From the IMG/VR virus record IMGVR_UViG_3300037541_000699, positions 1-39,428 of that record: a DNA stretch of 39,428 nt. The stretch is one strand, 5' to 3'. The notes under the pieces are model-generated. The model was not told the origin of the DNA. It saw only the letters and a program-made list of their open reading frames with translations, and did no database searches. The translations under genes were made by a program, and so were the position numbers. This document shows positions 31,161 to 38,175 of the stretch, piece after piece. Positions within the stretch are counted from its first letter, which is position 1, and each line of letters opens with the position of its first letter. This stretch comes from a virus.

Positions 31161-31937
31161 CTAGGAAATGGTGAGCTGGGATTTTTTCAAAGCGGCGCGG
31201 ATGCTGTAGCGGATGGAGTTTTGCAGACGTTTTTGCCGCTTGCCGGAGCGCAACACAAACTGCATGCGGCGGGGGAGGTCGTTGGCGCGACCGTGGCGGG
31301 CGCGGTTGGTGATGGTGATGGTGAAGCGATCAGGACGGGGGATGACGCTGATGCTGCCGACGTTTTGACGGTGGCGCGTGATCCAGGCGGGCAGCGATGT
31401 TTTCAAACGAGCGGCGGCTGGGGCAAAGCCGGAGGCGAGCAGGCCGACGCGGGACTGCATCTGCTTGATGTAGCTTTTCACGTAGCGAGGATCGCGCACG
31501 TGCTCGGTCGGTTTGTCGCCGGTGACGCGGCCATTGCGGCCTCGCCGAGTTTCGTGAGCGGTGCCGTCATCGCTGCCGAAGTCGATGAGTTCTTTGAGTC
31601 CAAGGGTCTTGCAAATGCGGGCGGCTTGCGGCCAGTTTTTATGCTTCACCGCTGCCCAAAATGCGGCGGCGAGTTTTTCGTCACGCGCTTTGATGATGGC
31701 GTAAAGTTTGCCGGGGGTGGCATAGACTTTCCACACGTCGCGCATGACGGCAGACTCGCCGAGTTTCTTTGAGGCCGGATTGGCTTTGCCCATGCTCGGT
31801 GGCGTGATGTCGGTGATGTCGCGCACAAAGCCGCGTGCATCATCTTCGATGGCCTTCGCCATGATCGCGGCGGCCTCACGCGGGACTTGTTTGAGCTTTT
31901 TGAGCAGCGGGCCGAGTTGGACGTTGGCGCTGATCAT
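31161..31937 (-). CDS. Head-tail/minor tail completion protein, unknown
   Basis: 258 residues from ATG 31937, basic C-terminus (RRMQFVLRSGKRQKRLQNSI). The N-terminal LGPLLKKLKQVPREAAAIMA resembles the beginning of phage minor tail (neck, Gp10/HK97-like) proteins, but no match is certain. ATG 31937 overlaps the stop of the methyltransferase-like gene (ATGA). An upstream frame extension would lie inside that gene. Confidence 0.55.
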   Translation of the reverse strand: MISANVQLGPLLKKLKQVPREAAAIMAKAIEDDARGFVRDITDITPPSMGKANPASKKLGESAVMRDVWKVYATPGKLYAIIKARDEKLAAAFWAAVKHKNWPQAARICKTLGLKELIDFGSDDGTAHETRRGRNGRVTGDKPTEHVRDPRYVKSYIKQMQSRVGLLASGFAPAAARLKTSLPAWITRHRQNVGSISVIPRPDRFTITITNRARHGRANDLPRRMQFVLRSGKRQKRLQNSIRYSIRAALKKSQLTIS

Positions 31938-32590
31938 TGGGTGGATTCGGTTGGGCACTTTGCCCGTCTTGCTGTTTCCACCAACCACCTCGCCAATGTT
32001 GGCACGGTGGCGGCACGTTGGTGCTTACTCATTCGCTGCTGTCTGCGTCGATCACCTTCGCCGCTTCTGGGATGATGCTTTCGGCTGGGGATTGTCGGCA
32101 TAACTTCAGCGGGTTCTAGGCCGCAAAAGACCAGCCAAGTTTTTTTCAGCATCGAATATCCCCACCACGCTTGGCTGACTTCAATCGTCCACATTCCATC
32201 TTTGGTTTCGCCTGGTCGCGGTAGGTTGCAGTGATCGAACAGTCTGGAGTGGGCTGGATGTTCCAACACGCCACCGCATCGCCTCAGCCAATCAACGCAC
32301 AACGGTCCCAGCTCTCGCACGCCTTCAATGGGTTTCCATTGATGGGCACAATAGGCACTCCACGGAGCGCAGACTGGATGAGCGACCACGGGCACACCGC
32401 CAACGAAGCTCCTCACGTCACGCGAAGCATTGAAGCACTCGACTCCAGGGAGTGAGTGATAGACCGAATCAGGTGCGCAACATAGGACCGCCACAGGGTC
32501 CACTTTCACGACTCCAGACGCTCCAAACTCAAATGCGTCTTGGACTTCGAAACGCGAACTAGCCGCCGCATGATATGTCGGAGCGATCAT
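31934..32590 (-). CDS. Phage cytosine-methyltransferase-like protein
   Basis: 218 residues. HPVCAPWSAY (about 71-80) resembles the Pro-Cys catalytic segment of C5-cytosine methyltransferases, and GGVLEHPAHS (about 105-114) resembles their Glu-Asn-Val region. TWLVFCGLEP closes the conserved part. A clear AdoMet-binding FxGxG is not seen, so activity is doubtful. It overlaps both neighbours by 4 bases within the head-tail genes, an odd site for a DNA-modifying enzyme. Could also be an unrelated conserved phage family. Confidence 0.5.
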   Translation of the reverse strand: MIAPTYHAAASSRFEVQDAFEFGASGVVKVDPVAVLCCAPDSVYHSLPGVECFNASRDVRSFVGGVPVVAHPVCAPWSAYCAHQWKPIEGVRELGPLCVDWLRRCGGVLEHPAHSRLFDHCNLPRPGETKDGMWTIEVSQAWWGYSMLKKTWLVFCGLEPAEVMPTIPSRKHHPRSGEGDRRRQQRMSKHQRAATVPTLARWLVETARRAKCPTESTQ

Positions 32591-32946
32591 TGGGTGGTGA
32601 TCTGCTGGCCGGTGAGTGTCCAGAAGACGCTGTGGGGGGACTCGTTGGGTGCTCCGGCGTCGGTGGCGAGCTGATAGACGCGACCCGTTTCGATGTGGGT
32701 GAAACGCACGGCGCGGGTGCTGTCGGTGGTGGCGTCGATGACGTCGCTGGCGGGCAGCAAGGCGCAGGCCACGACGATCTTGATCGTGCGCGATTGGATG
32801 ACGCCGCCGTCGTTTTCAAACTTCACCCCACGCCTCGCAATGAAGGCCGCAGGCAGACGCCGATTGTTGAGCAGGATGGTGCAGGGATTCCGCTGCAACA
32901 GTGTGGCGAGGTGCAGCTTTTCACTGGTGACGAGGGCGGCGGACAT
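32587..32946 (-). CDS. Putative head-tail connector
   Basis: 119 residues, not recognised. First gene after the capsid terminator, the usual position of head completion/connector proteins. TGTCAAAG late motif at 32960-32967, 14 bases upstream of the start. Confidence 0.5.
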   Translation of the reverse strand: MSAALVTSEKLHLATLLQRNPCTILLNNRRLPAAFIARRGVKFENDGGVIQSRTIKIVVACALLPASDVIDATTDSTRAVRFTHIETGRVYQLATDAGAPNESPHSVFWTLTGQQITTQ

Positions 32947-32978
32947 GCCGGGGTGGAAATGTCAAAGCGTGAAGGCAC

Positions 32979-33017
32979 AAAAAAACGCCGCGTCCCCCAA
33001 CCAAAAGGGACGCGGCG
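32979..33017 (-). terminator. Rho-independent terminator of the capsid gene
   Basis: An 11-bp perfect stem (32986-32996 with 33007-33017), followed on the minus strand by seven T. It lies 52 bases after the major capsid stop. Confidence 0.9.
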
Positions 33018-33068
33018 CAGGGGACACCGGCGGGCGAAGAATAACCGCGCCGGGTGAGAGTCTCACAA

Positions 33069-34241
33069 TTAGCCGAGGAGCGTGGCGACGAACTCGGGCT
33101 TCCAGACTTTGACGCCGTAGAAGGCCATGAGCTTGATCTCGCTCATGCCGTAGCCTTTGTAGAGGCGGGCGGAGAAAGAGAGACCGGTGTCAGCGTCCAC
33201 CAGCACAGCGATCTCTTCGCCGACATCGCCGCCGGGAGGTTGTGCAGGCGGGCGCATCGCGAGCTCGATGGCGGTCTTGTGGAAGGCGACGTTGGCGGTG
33301 TAGCTGTTGCCAACGGTGACGGCCTTGTCGTTGACGATGGCACCACGCAGGCCGGGATGATTGATCACCAAGCTGCCAGAGGTCGCGGTGAGTCCGGTCT
33401 TGACGACGTAGTTGCCTGCGGTCGGCTCGTCGGCCACGGTGATGATGTCGCCAGCTTTGATGCCGGTGCTGTTCACGGTGCCGCCGTCAACAGTGAGAGT
33501 CGTGCTGCCGACGGCGATGTTGCCGTTGTTGATGAGGTAGCCTGTGCCTGCGCCCTTCGTGTGAGCCTGCACACCCGCGCTGGCGCGGATGGACATGTTG
33601 AAGAGGTTGAGCAATTCACCACGGCGCAGCGTTGCGTCCGTGCCAGCATCACCCACGTTGGTGAGGGTCGAACGCTTGCGCAGATTGGCTCCAGCGGCGG
33701 TGTTGAGGATGAGCGAGAGCATGCCGTCAGACATCGGGGTGCCGTTGTCTTCAAGGATGCGGTAGAGATCTGCGAGGATCTCGAAGTTCGAACCGAATGG
33801 CGTGGTGCCAGCGGTGCCGACAGCGCGGCTTGCGCCTTGATAGGCAGCGAGTCCGATTGCGGCCTCGATACTGTTGCGCATTTTGCGGATGGCCTGCTTA
33901 TAGAGCTGCTGGAGAGCAAGCTCAGCGCCGACGGTTTTGGACAGCTGAGCGAATTGCTCGCCTTTGAGCGGGATGGATGCTCCCGCGTAGGAGGAGAGAG
34001 ACAGCGTCTCGGTGCTGGTGGTGATGTCGGCGGCGTCAGGCACCGTCATGGCTGGGGTGTAGCTGGTCTCGAGCGTGGGCTCGGTGGTGCGCAGCGAGGT
34101 GACGGTGCCGCCAGCGGAGATGCCTTCGGAGCCGCCGTTGAGGATGACGCCTTGAGAAAAGCCGGAGGGTTCCATCGCGACTTGATCGCGAGCGGCATAG
34201 AGGATTTCGGTGAGTCCAGTGAGTGAGATGTCGTTAGCCAT
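33069..34241 (-). CDS. Major capsid protein, P22 coat-like
   Basis: 390 residues. N-terminal MANDISLTGLTEILYAARDQ, a central helical stretch and the C-terminal NVAFHKTAIELAMRPP segment are typical of the P22-type coat protein group with the HK97 fold. It follows the protease/scaffold gene and is closed by a strong terminator, as expected for the most abundant virion protein. The leader contains TGTCAATC (34284-34291) but no Shine-Dalgarno site. Confidence 0.85.
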   Translation of the reverse strand: MANDISLTGLTEILYAARDQVAMEPSGFSQGVILNGGSEGISAGGTVTSLRTTEPTLETSYTPAMTVPDAADITTSTETLSLSSYAGASIPLKGEQFAQLSKTVGAELALQQLYKQAIRKMRNSIEAAIGLAAYQGASRAVGTAGTTPFGSNFEILADLYRILEDNGTPMSDGMLSLILNTAAGANLRKRSTLTNVGDAGTDATLRRGELLNLFNMSIRASAGVQAHTKGAGTGYLINNGNIAVGSTTLTVDGGTVNSTGIKAGDIITVADEPTAGNYVVKTGLTATSGSLVINHPGLRGAIVNDKAVTVGNSYTANVAFHKTAIELAMRPPAQPPGGDVGEEIAVLVDADTGLSFSARLYKGYGMSEIKLMAFYGVKVWKPEFVATLLG

Positions 34242-34296
34242 ATGTTTGGATCAGTGAGAGGTGGGGGTGTGTTGAGTTTGAGATGTCAATCGGCGA

Positions 34297-35352
34297 TCAG
34301 TCTTCGAGCTTGCCTTTGGCTGCCATGAAGGCGTTTCGCTCTGCGTGTGGTAGCTGGTTGAAGGCGGCGCGGGTCATGATGTTCACGGGGTTGCCGCTGC
34401 CACCTTGAGCGCCCTGGATGGGAGCGTTGCCACCGGCAGCACCGGCGGCTCCGTTGGTGAGCAGGGCGGTGATTTTGGCGAGCTCAGTTTCCAGCGCGGT
34501 GAGCTTGGCTTTGTCGTCCTTCGTGGCCTCGGTGATGCTGGCAGCGAAGGCGGCTTTCACAGCGGCGTCCTCGAAGTCGATGACGACGTTCGGAGATTGC
34601 GGCTTGTGCGCGGTGATGGCAGCGGTGAGCTGGTCTTCAGTTTCATCACCCTTGACGGTGATGCCGACGAGTGAGGCGAGGGCGAGGAGTGCTTTCATGG
34701 GGGTGGGAGTGCGCGATGGCGACGGTGGCGGCGCGATGTCAAAGAGGGCGCTCGGCACATGACGCAGCGCGGCAGTGATGCGGGCAGTCTTGAAAGCGGA
34801 GGCACTGAGGGCGACTTCGTCGCTGGTGGCATCGGCAAAACCATGCTCGACGGCTTCTTCACCTGTGAGCCAGGTCTCGGCGTCCATCATCGCGGTGAGG
34901 TCTTCGTCGCTCTTTTTCGTGCGCTCACGATAAGCGGCGAGGAGGCTGCCTTTGATCTTGTCGAGCAGGTCGGCGAGCTGACGCATGTCGGCAGAATCAC
35001 CCACCGCAAAGCCGCTGGGGTTGTGAATCATCATGAACGCATTGCGCGGCATCATGATCCGCGTGCCTGCCATGGCGATGACGGAGGCCATAGAGGCGGC
35101 GAGGCCTTCGATGCGCACGGTGACGTTCCCACGTGCCTTCAGGGCATGGTAGATGGCAAGACCATCGAAGACTTCACCGCCAGGCGAGTGGATGGAGAGA
35201 GTGATCGGAGTCGCAGCCGCGATGCTGCGGAGCTGGGCGAGGAAGTCTTTGGCGCTGACACCCCATGCGCCGATCTCGTCGTGGATGGAGATTTCAGCGG
35301 GGGCTTCGGCGGAGGCGGCATTGCGGATGGTGAACCAGGTCTTGCGGGACAT
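34297..35352 (-). CDS. ClpP-like prohead protease fused to scaffold
   Basis: 351 residues. The first 195 are a ClpP/S49-type serine protease: SPGGEVFDGL (56-65), nucleophile Ser87 in GLAASMAS, His110 in MMIHNP, and an acidic residue near Asp157. The C-terminal 133 residues beginning at Met219 (MKALLALASLVG) form a coiled, acidic scaffold-like part ending in RAAFNQLPHAERNAF. An internal start at 34698 would produce the scaffold alone, and the late motif TGTCAAAG lies upstream of it at 34737-34744. Confidence 0.88.
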   Translation of the reverse strand: MSRKTWFTIRNAASAEAPAEISIHDEIGAWGVSAKDFLAQLRSIAAATPITLSIHSPGGEVFDGLAIYHALKARGNVTVRIEGLAASMASVIAMAGTRIMMPRNAFMMIHNPSGFAVGDSADMRQLADLLDKIKGSLLAAYRERTKKSDEDLTAMMDAETWLTGEEAVEHGFADATSDEVALSASAFKTARITAALRHVPSALFDIAPPPSPSRTPTPMKALLALASLVGITVKGDETEDQLTAAITAHKPQSPNVVIDFEDAAVKAAFAASITEATKDDKAKLTALETELAKITALLTNGAAGAAGGNAPIQGAQGGSGNPVNIMTRAAFNQLPHAERNAFMAAKGKLED

Positions 35353-35399
35353 GCTGGCGGGCGGGTGTCAATGCGTGACAAAACGAAAAGCAGCCGGAA

Positions 35400-35454
35400 T
35401 CGACAAGAGAATGGGGACAAAAGAATGATTCTTCTGTCCCCATTCTTTTGTCGA
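35400..35454. repeat. 55-base perfect-length hairpin element
   Basis: 27-base arms (35400-35426 and 35428-35454) with only two G-T-type mismatches and a single-base apex. Sits between portal stop (35464) and protease start. Far longer than a terminator and lacking GC stem composition, it resembles a palindromic interspersed element; it may also affect portal/protease mRNA. Confidence 0.85.
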
Positions 35455-35463
35455 TTTTGATGG

Positions 35464-37083
35464 TTAAGCATCCAGAGCCGAAGTTTCAGCGGCGAGGGGT
35501 TCGGGGCTGAGAACATTCAGGGTGCCGCTGGCGGCTTGGAGGGTCTTGAGGCCCATGCCAATGGAGATGGCGATGGAGGCGGGGATTTTGACTTGGTCGA
35601 TAGGGGTGCCAGTGGCCTGTGAGATGGCGAAGCGGATACTGCCGAGCTTTTGCTGGATCGCGGCGTGGCGGACGGCCTCGCCATCCATACCGGTGCGGCG
35701 CTCAATGAAGTCATCGGGGGTGATGAGGTTTTCGCCGAGATTTTCGAGGTCGGCTTTGTTATCGCGCCCGGCATCGACGGTGGGGTCGGGATCGGTGACA
35801 AAGTCGATTTGATTCCAATCTTCGACGCCAGCATATTGGAAGAGCGGGCCGCCGGGCATCATGGCGGTGCCGATGACTTTTTCCCAGAGCCATTCGAGGA
35901 ACGGGTAGAGGCGGGCGCGGAGTCCCTCATGGGCTCGGGCGACCTGCTGGAGCAGTCCGCGATATTCCACGCCACCGACTTTGCCACGCGTGAAGATCCA
36001 CTCGGGCGGATACTTCAACTCAAACATGAAGGGATGCAGGAGATCGGCGAGAATTTCGCGGAAAGGAATGCCTTCCTGCGGGTTGTTGAAAAAGTTGAAG
36101 CTCTCGTTGTCCGACATCGGCAGGAACACTGCGCCTTCGGCGACCTCGACGAAGCGGCGGCCCGTGTCGGCGGTGGGATTGCCACCTTGCTCGGCGAGTG
36201 CGATCTGCTGCATGGCATTAAGCATCTTGCCGTCGCGGGTGGTGGTGGCACCGAGGAGTGAGGCGCGGACTTTGGCCGAGTGCTTGCGCAGGGCTTTGAG
36301 ATCGAGCGAGTCGAGCAGGTCGCGACCACTCGCGAAGATCACGGGATCACCGTGATACTGATGGATCCGCGTCGGGTCTTTCAGGTGGAAAATGTTGCGG
36401 TGCCCCATGGCATTCACGGCCGGGATGTCGGTGAATGCTTTGGAGAGCAGATAACCACTCGCGTCCGGGTCTTGATTCAGGCGCAGGAGCTGGAGCTGGT
36501 CGAGACCGTTGTATTGGAGGCCGTCAAACCAGCGGAGCTTGCGGGCAGCGACGCTTTGCACGTCGCCATTGGTGAGCTGGTCGCGGCTCACGAGTTGAAT
36601 TTGAAAGGCTCGCTTGCTGCGATCATTGAGTGACCACGAAGCGCCGGTCGGCTCATAGACGGGCAGGATGAAAAGCTCACCATCGCCCAGCATGGCGGAG
36701 AGCAGCATGGGCTGGATCGCGAAGAGGTTGTGCTCTTTGCGGATGTCGATGGCGGGGGAATCAGCCCATTTTTTGAAGAGCGCGGTGGCCTCGCGGCGGA
36801 AGTCGGCATCTTGCGAAATCGACTTGCAGCCGATGCCTTTACCGACGGCCTCACGCGGCAGTTGCTGGATGCCGTAACGCACCTGGGGGATGCCTTCTTC
36901 GCTTTGCAGGAAGCGGGAGATTTGCACGAGGTCTTTCGAACGCTGCATGCGCTCGACGCTTTTCGAGTTCCAGGCGGTGTAGTGCGGCGTGGAGCGATAG
37001 CTGCCACCGGAGGTGGTGGTCGTGGTCGCGGCGTTGGTGATGGGCGCGGGTGCGGTGGACTTGAGTGTTTTGCGACGTGACAT
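35464..37083 (-). CDS. Portal protein (lambda-type)
   Basis: 539 residues. Forms the dodecameric ring through which DNA is packaged. The pattern matches lambda gpB-type portals: YTAWNSKSVERMQRSKDLVQ at the start, the central NIFHLKDPTRIHQYHGDPVI, the DLLDSLDLKALRKHSAKVRA helix, and MFELKYPPEWIF. Upstream of the protease and downstream of terminase as in lambdoid heads. The leader has TGTCAG, a one-base variant of the late motif. Confidence 0.9.
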   Translation of the reverse strand: MSRRKTLKSTAPAPITNAATTTTTSGGSYRSTPHYTAWNSKSVERMQRSKDLVQISRFLQSEEGIPQVRYGIQQLPREAVGKGIGCKSISQDADFRREATALFKKWADSPAIDIRKEHNLFAIQPMLLSAMLGDGELFILPVYEPTGASWSLNDRSKRAFQIQLVSRDQLTNGDVQSVAARKLRWFDGLQYNGLDQLQLLRLNQDPDASGYLLSKAFTDIPAVNAMGHRNIFHLKDPTRIHQYHGDPVIFASGRDLLDSLDLKALRKHSAKVRASLLGATTTRDGKMLNAMQQIALAEQGGNPTADTGRRFVEVAEGAVFLPMSDNESFNFFNNPQEGIPFREILADLLHPFMFELKYPPEWIFTRGKVGGVEYRGLLQQVARAHEGLRARLYPFLEWLWEKVIGTAMMPGGPLFQYAGVEDWNQIDFVTDPDPTVDAGRDNKADLENLGENLITPDDFIERRTGMDGEAVRHAAIQQKLGSIRFAISQATGTPIDQVKIPASIAISIGMGLKTLQAASGTLNVLSPEPLAAETSALDA

Positions 37084-37124
37084 CGGGCGGCGAAAGTAAG
37101 AGGTGAGACGTGAGATGTCAGAGA

Positions 37125-37463
37125 TCAGCCGAGTAGGGTGGCAGGCTCGTAGCCAGGCCGGAAGCGGAAGCCGAAGGGACGGGAGAGCGACTTCGCGACT
37201 TGACCGGCAATCTCGGCCTCGAGATCTTCAATCGCGGCCTGCACGGCCTGCCGCCGCTGCTCCGGCGAGGAGTCGCGAAACTGCGCCGAGTGCGAGGAGC
37301 CCTCAAAAGCCTGCGCCGTGATCTCGGCGCCGCTGCGATCCTCGGCCAGGAGGAGGTATTGCTCCGTCAGCCATTGCCGCTGTGCGCTCGGATCGCCCGC
37401 ATACAAGATGCGGGCGTGAAAACGGTAGTCCGAGGTGAGGTCGGCGATGGTGACTGCGGCCAT
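37125..37463 (-). CDS. Putative gpW-like connector or small head protein
   Basis: 112 residues, ending in FGFRFRPGYEPATLLG. Located between terminase/accessory module and portal where lambda has gpW, but larger and not recognised. Late motif TGTCAAAG at 37477-37484, 14 bases upstream. Confidence 0.55.
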   Translation of the reverse strand: MAAVTIADLTSDYRFHARILYAGDPSAQRQWLTEQYLLLAEDRSGAEITAQAFEGSSHSAQFRDSSPEQRRQAVQAAIEDLEAEIAGQVAKSLSRPFGFRFRPGYEPATLLG

Positions 37464-37528
37464 GCCGTGGCATGGGTGTCAAAGCCCGCCGGAGGACCGT
37501 GGTGACTGGATTGACCGGAGTGACTAGG

Positions 37529-37571
37529 GGTGAACGTGCGCTGCGGCAAACAGACTCGCTGAGGCTCGCTA
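37529..37571. repeat. Module boundary repeat D (copy 2)
   Basis: Related to 26153-26197. Overlaps the stop of the last gene of the second accessory module. Confidence 0.6.
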
Positions 37572-37763
37572 GTTGCCGAGCTGGGTGTTCGAGCCGCCAA
37601 AATGCGCGTCCAGGACTTCGCCGGGTTTGTCGCTTAGAGCCTTCCGAGTCGCTGGCAAAATGTGGACTGTCATTTTGACCTTGCCTAGCGCGGGACGGCC
37701 AGCGCCGGGAGCCCGCTTGCGGGGCTCTCCGGCTTTGGTGAGTTGTGGCTTTTTGCGGCTCAT
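37569..37763 (-). CDS. Small basic DNA-binding-like protein
   Basis: 64 residues from ATG 37763 (ATGA overlap). A basic N-terminus (MSRKKPQLTKAGEPRKR) is followed by KMTVHILPATRKALSDKPGE, which looks like a ribbon-helix-helix strand and helix. Possibly a regulator. Second gene of the accessory module between terminase and portal. Confidence 0.55.
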   Translation of the reverse strand: MSRKKPQLTKAGEPRKRAPGAGRPALGKVKMTVHILPATRKALSDKPGEVLDAHFGGSNTQLGN

Positions 37764-37966
37764 TTGATTTTTGCCCACGCTCTCAATTGCCGCTCACTGA
37801 CCCGGACTCCGCTAGCGTTGACGCACCGAGCGCCGCTACACCCGGGCTCGCATTGCGCGGCAACAAGTTTGCGGTAAGCTCCTTCAGCCAAATCATAGCT
37901 TGCGCTGGCTTTGGTTGAGTTTCCTTGACCTTGGTAAGGCATGTTCCAGGTGACGGTGTATTTCAT
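37760..37966 (-). CDS. Small accessory protein with 3 cysteines
   Basis: Not recognised. 68 residues from ATG 37966 (MKYTVTWNMPYQGQGNSTKA). In-frame ATGs at 37969 and 38008 also exist. The last lies within the predicted transcription start of the promoter at 38014-38042, so a downstream start is favoured. C-terminal region contains CEPGCSGARC, which may bind metal or form a disulfide. Confidence 0.52.
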   Translation of the reverse strand: MKYTVTWNMPYQGQGNSTKASASYDLAEGAYRKLVAAQCEPGCSGARCVNASGVRVSERQLRAWAKIK

Positions 37967-38013
37967 CATTTTTGTGAATTGAGTTTGTGTCGTGCTCGTC
38001 TTGAGCATGGGGC

Positions 38014-38042
38014 ATTATCGCCCCCCCTATTTCATACGTCAA
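38014..38042 (-). promoter_or_regulatory. Sigma-70-type promoter of the accessory module
   Basis: TTGACG (38037-38042), 17-base spacer, GATAAT (38014-38019) on the minus strand, in an AT-rich pocket between terminase and the module genes. Five of six consensus bases in both hexamers and ideal spacing. Upstream, TTGTGACG and TTGTTGACG form a direct repeat that could be an operator. Confidence 0.7.
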
Positions 38043-38092
38043 CAATTATCTTGCACGTCACAAATTATTTCCGGGGTCGCTGGTTGCGGCTC

Positions 38093-38120
38093 GAACCTGG
38101 CGCTGGTGGCAACGGCTCAT
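38093..38120. repeat. Degenerate copy of hairpin repeat R
   Basis: GAACCTGGCGCTGGTGGCAACGG resembles the GAACCCGGCAGTGCTGGCAACGG part of the copies at 26465 and 27831. It lies upstream of the second accessory module, matching the arrangement at the first. Confidence 0.5.
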
Positions 38121-38175
38121 TCGGCCGTGTCGTGTGGGCGGCGCGCGAGGTGAGCCGTCGCCACAGCTTCGGCGG

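Noticed and set aside
33054-34226. Plus-strand open frame of 390 codons opposite the capsid gene
   Set aside because: Exact shadow of the major capsid protein, whose assignment is strong.
35139-35516. Minus-strand 125-codon frame across the protease start
   Set aside because: Alternative frame through the palindrome and the protease N-terminus; overlaps a well-supported gene.
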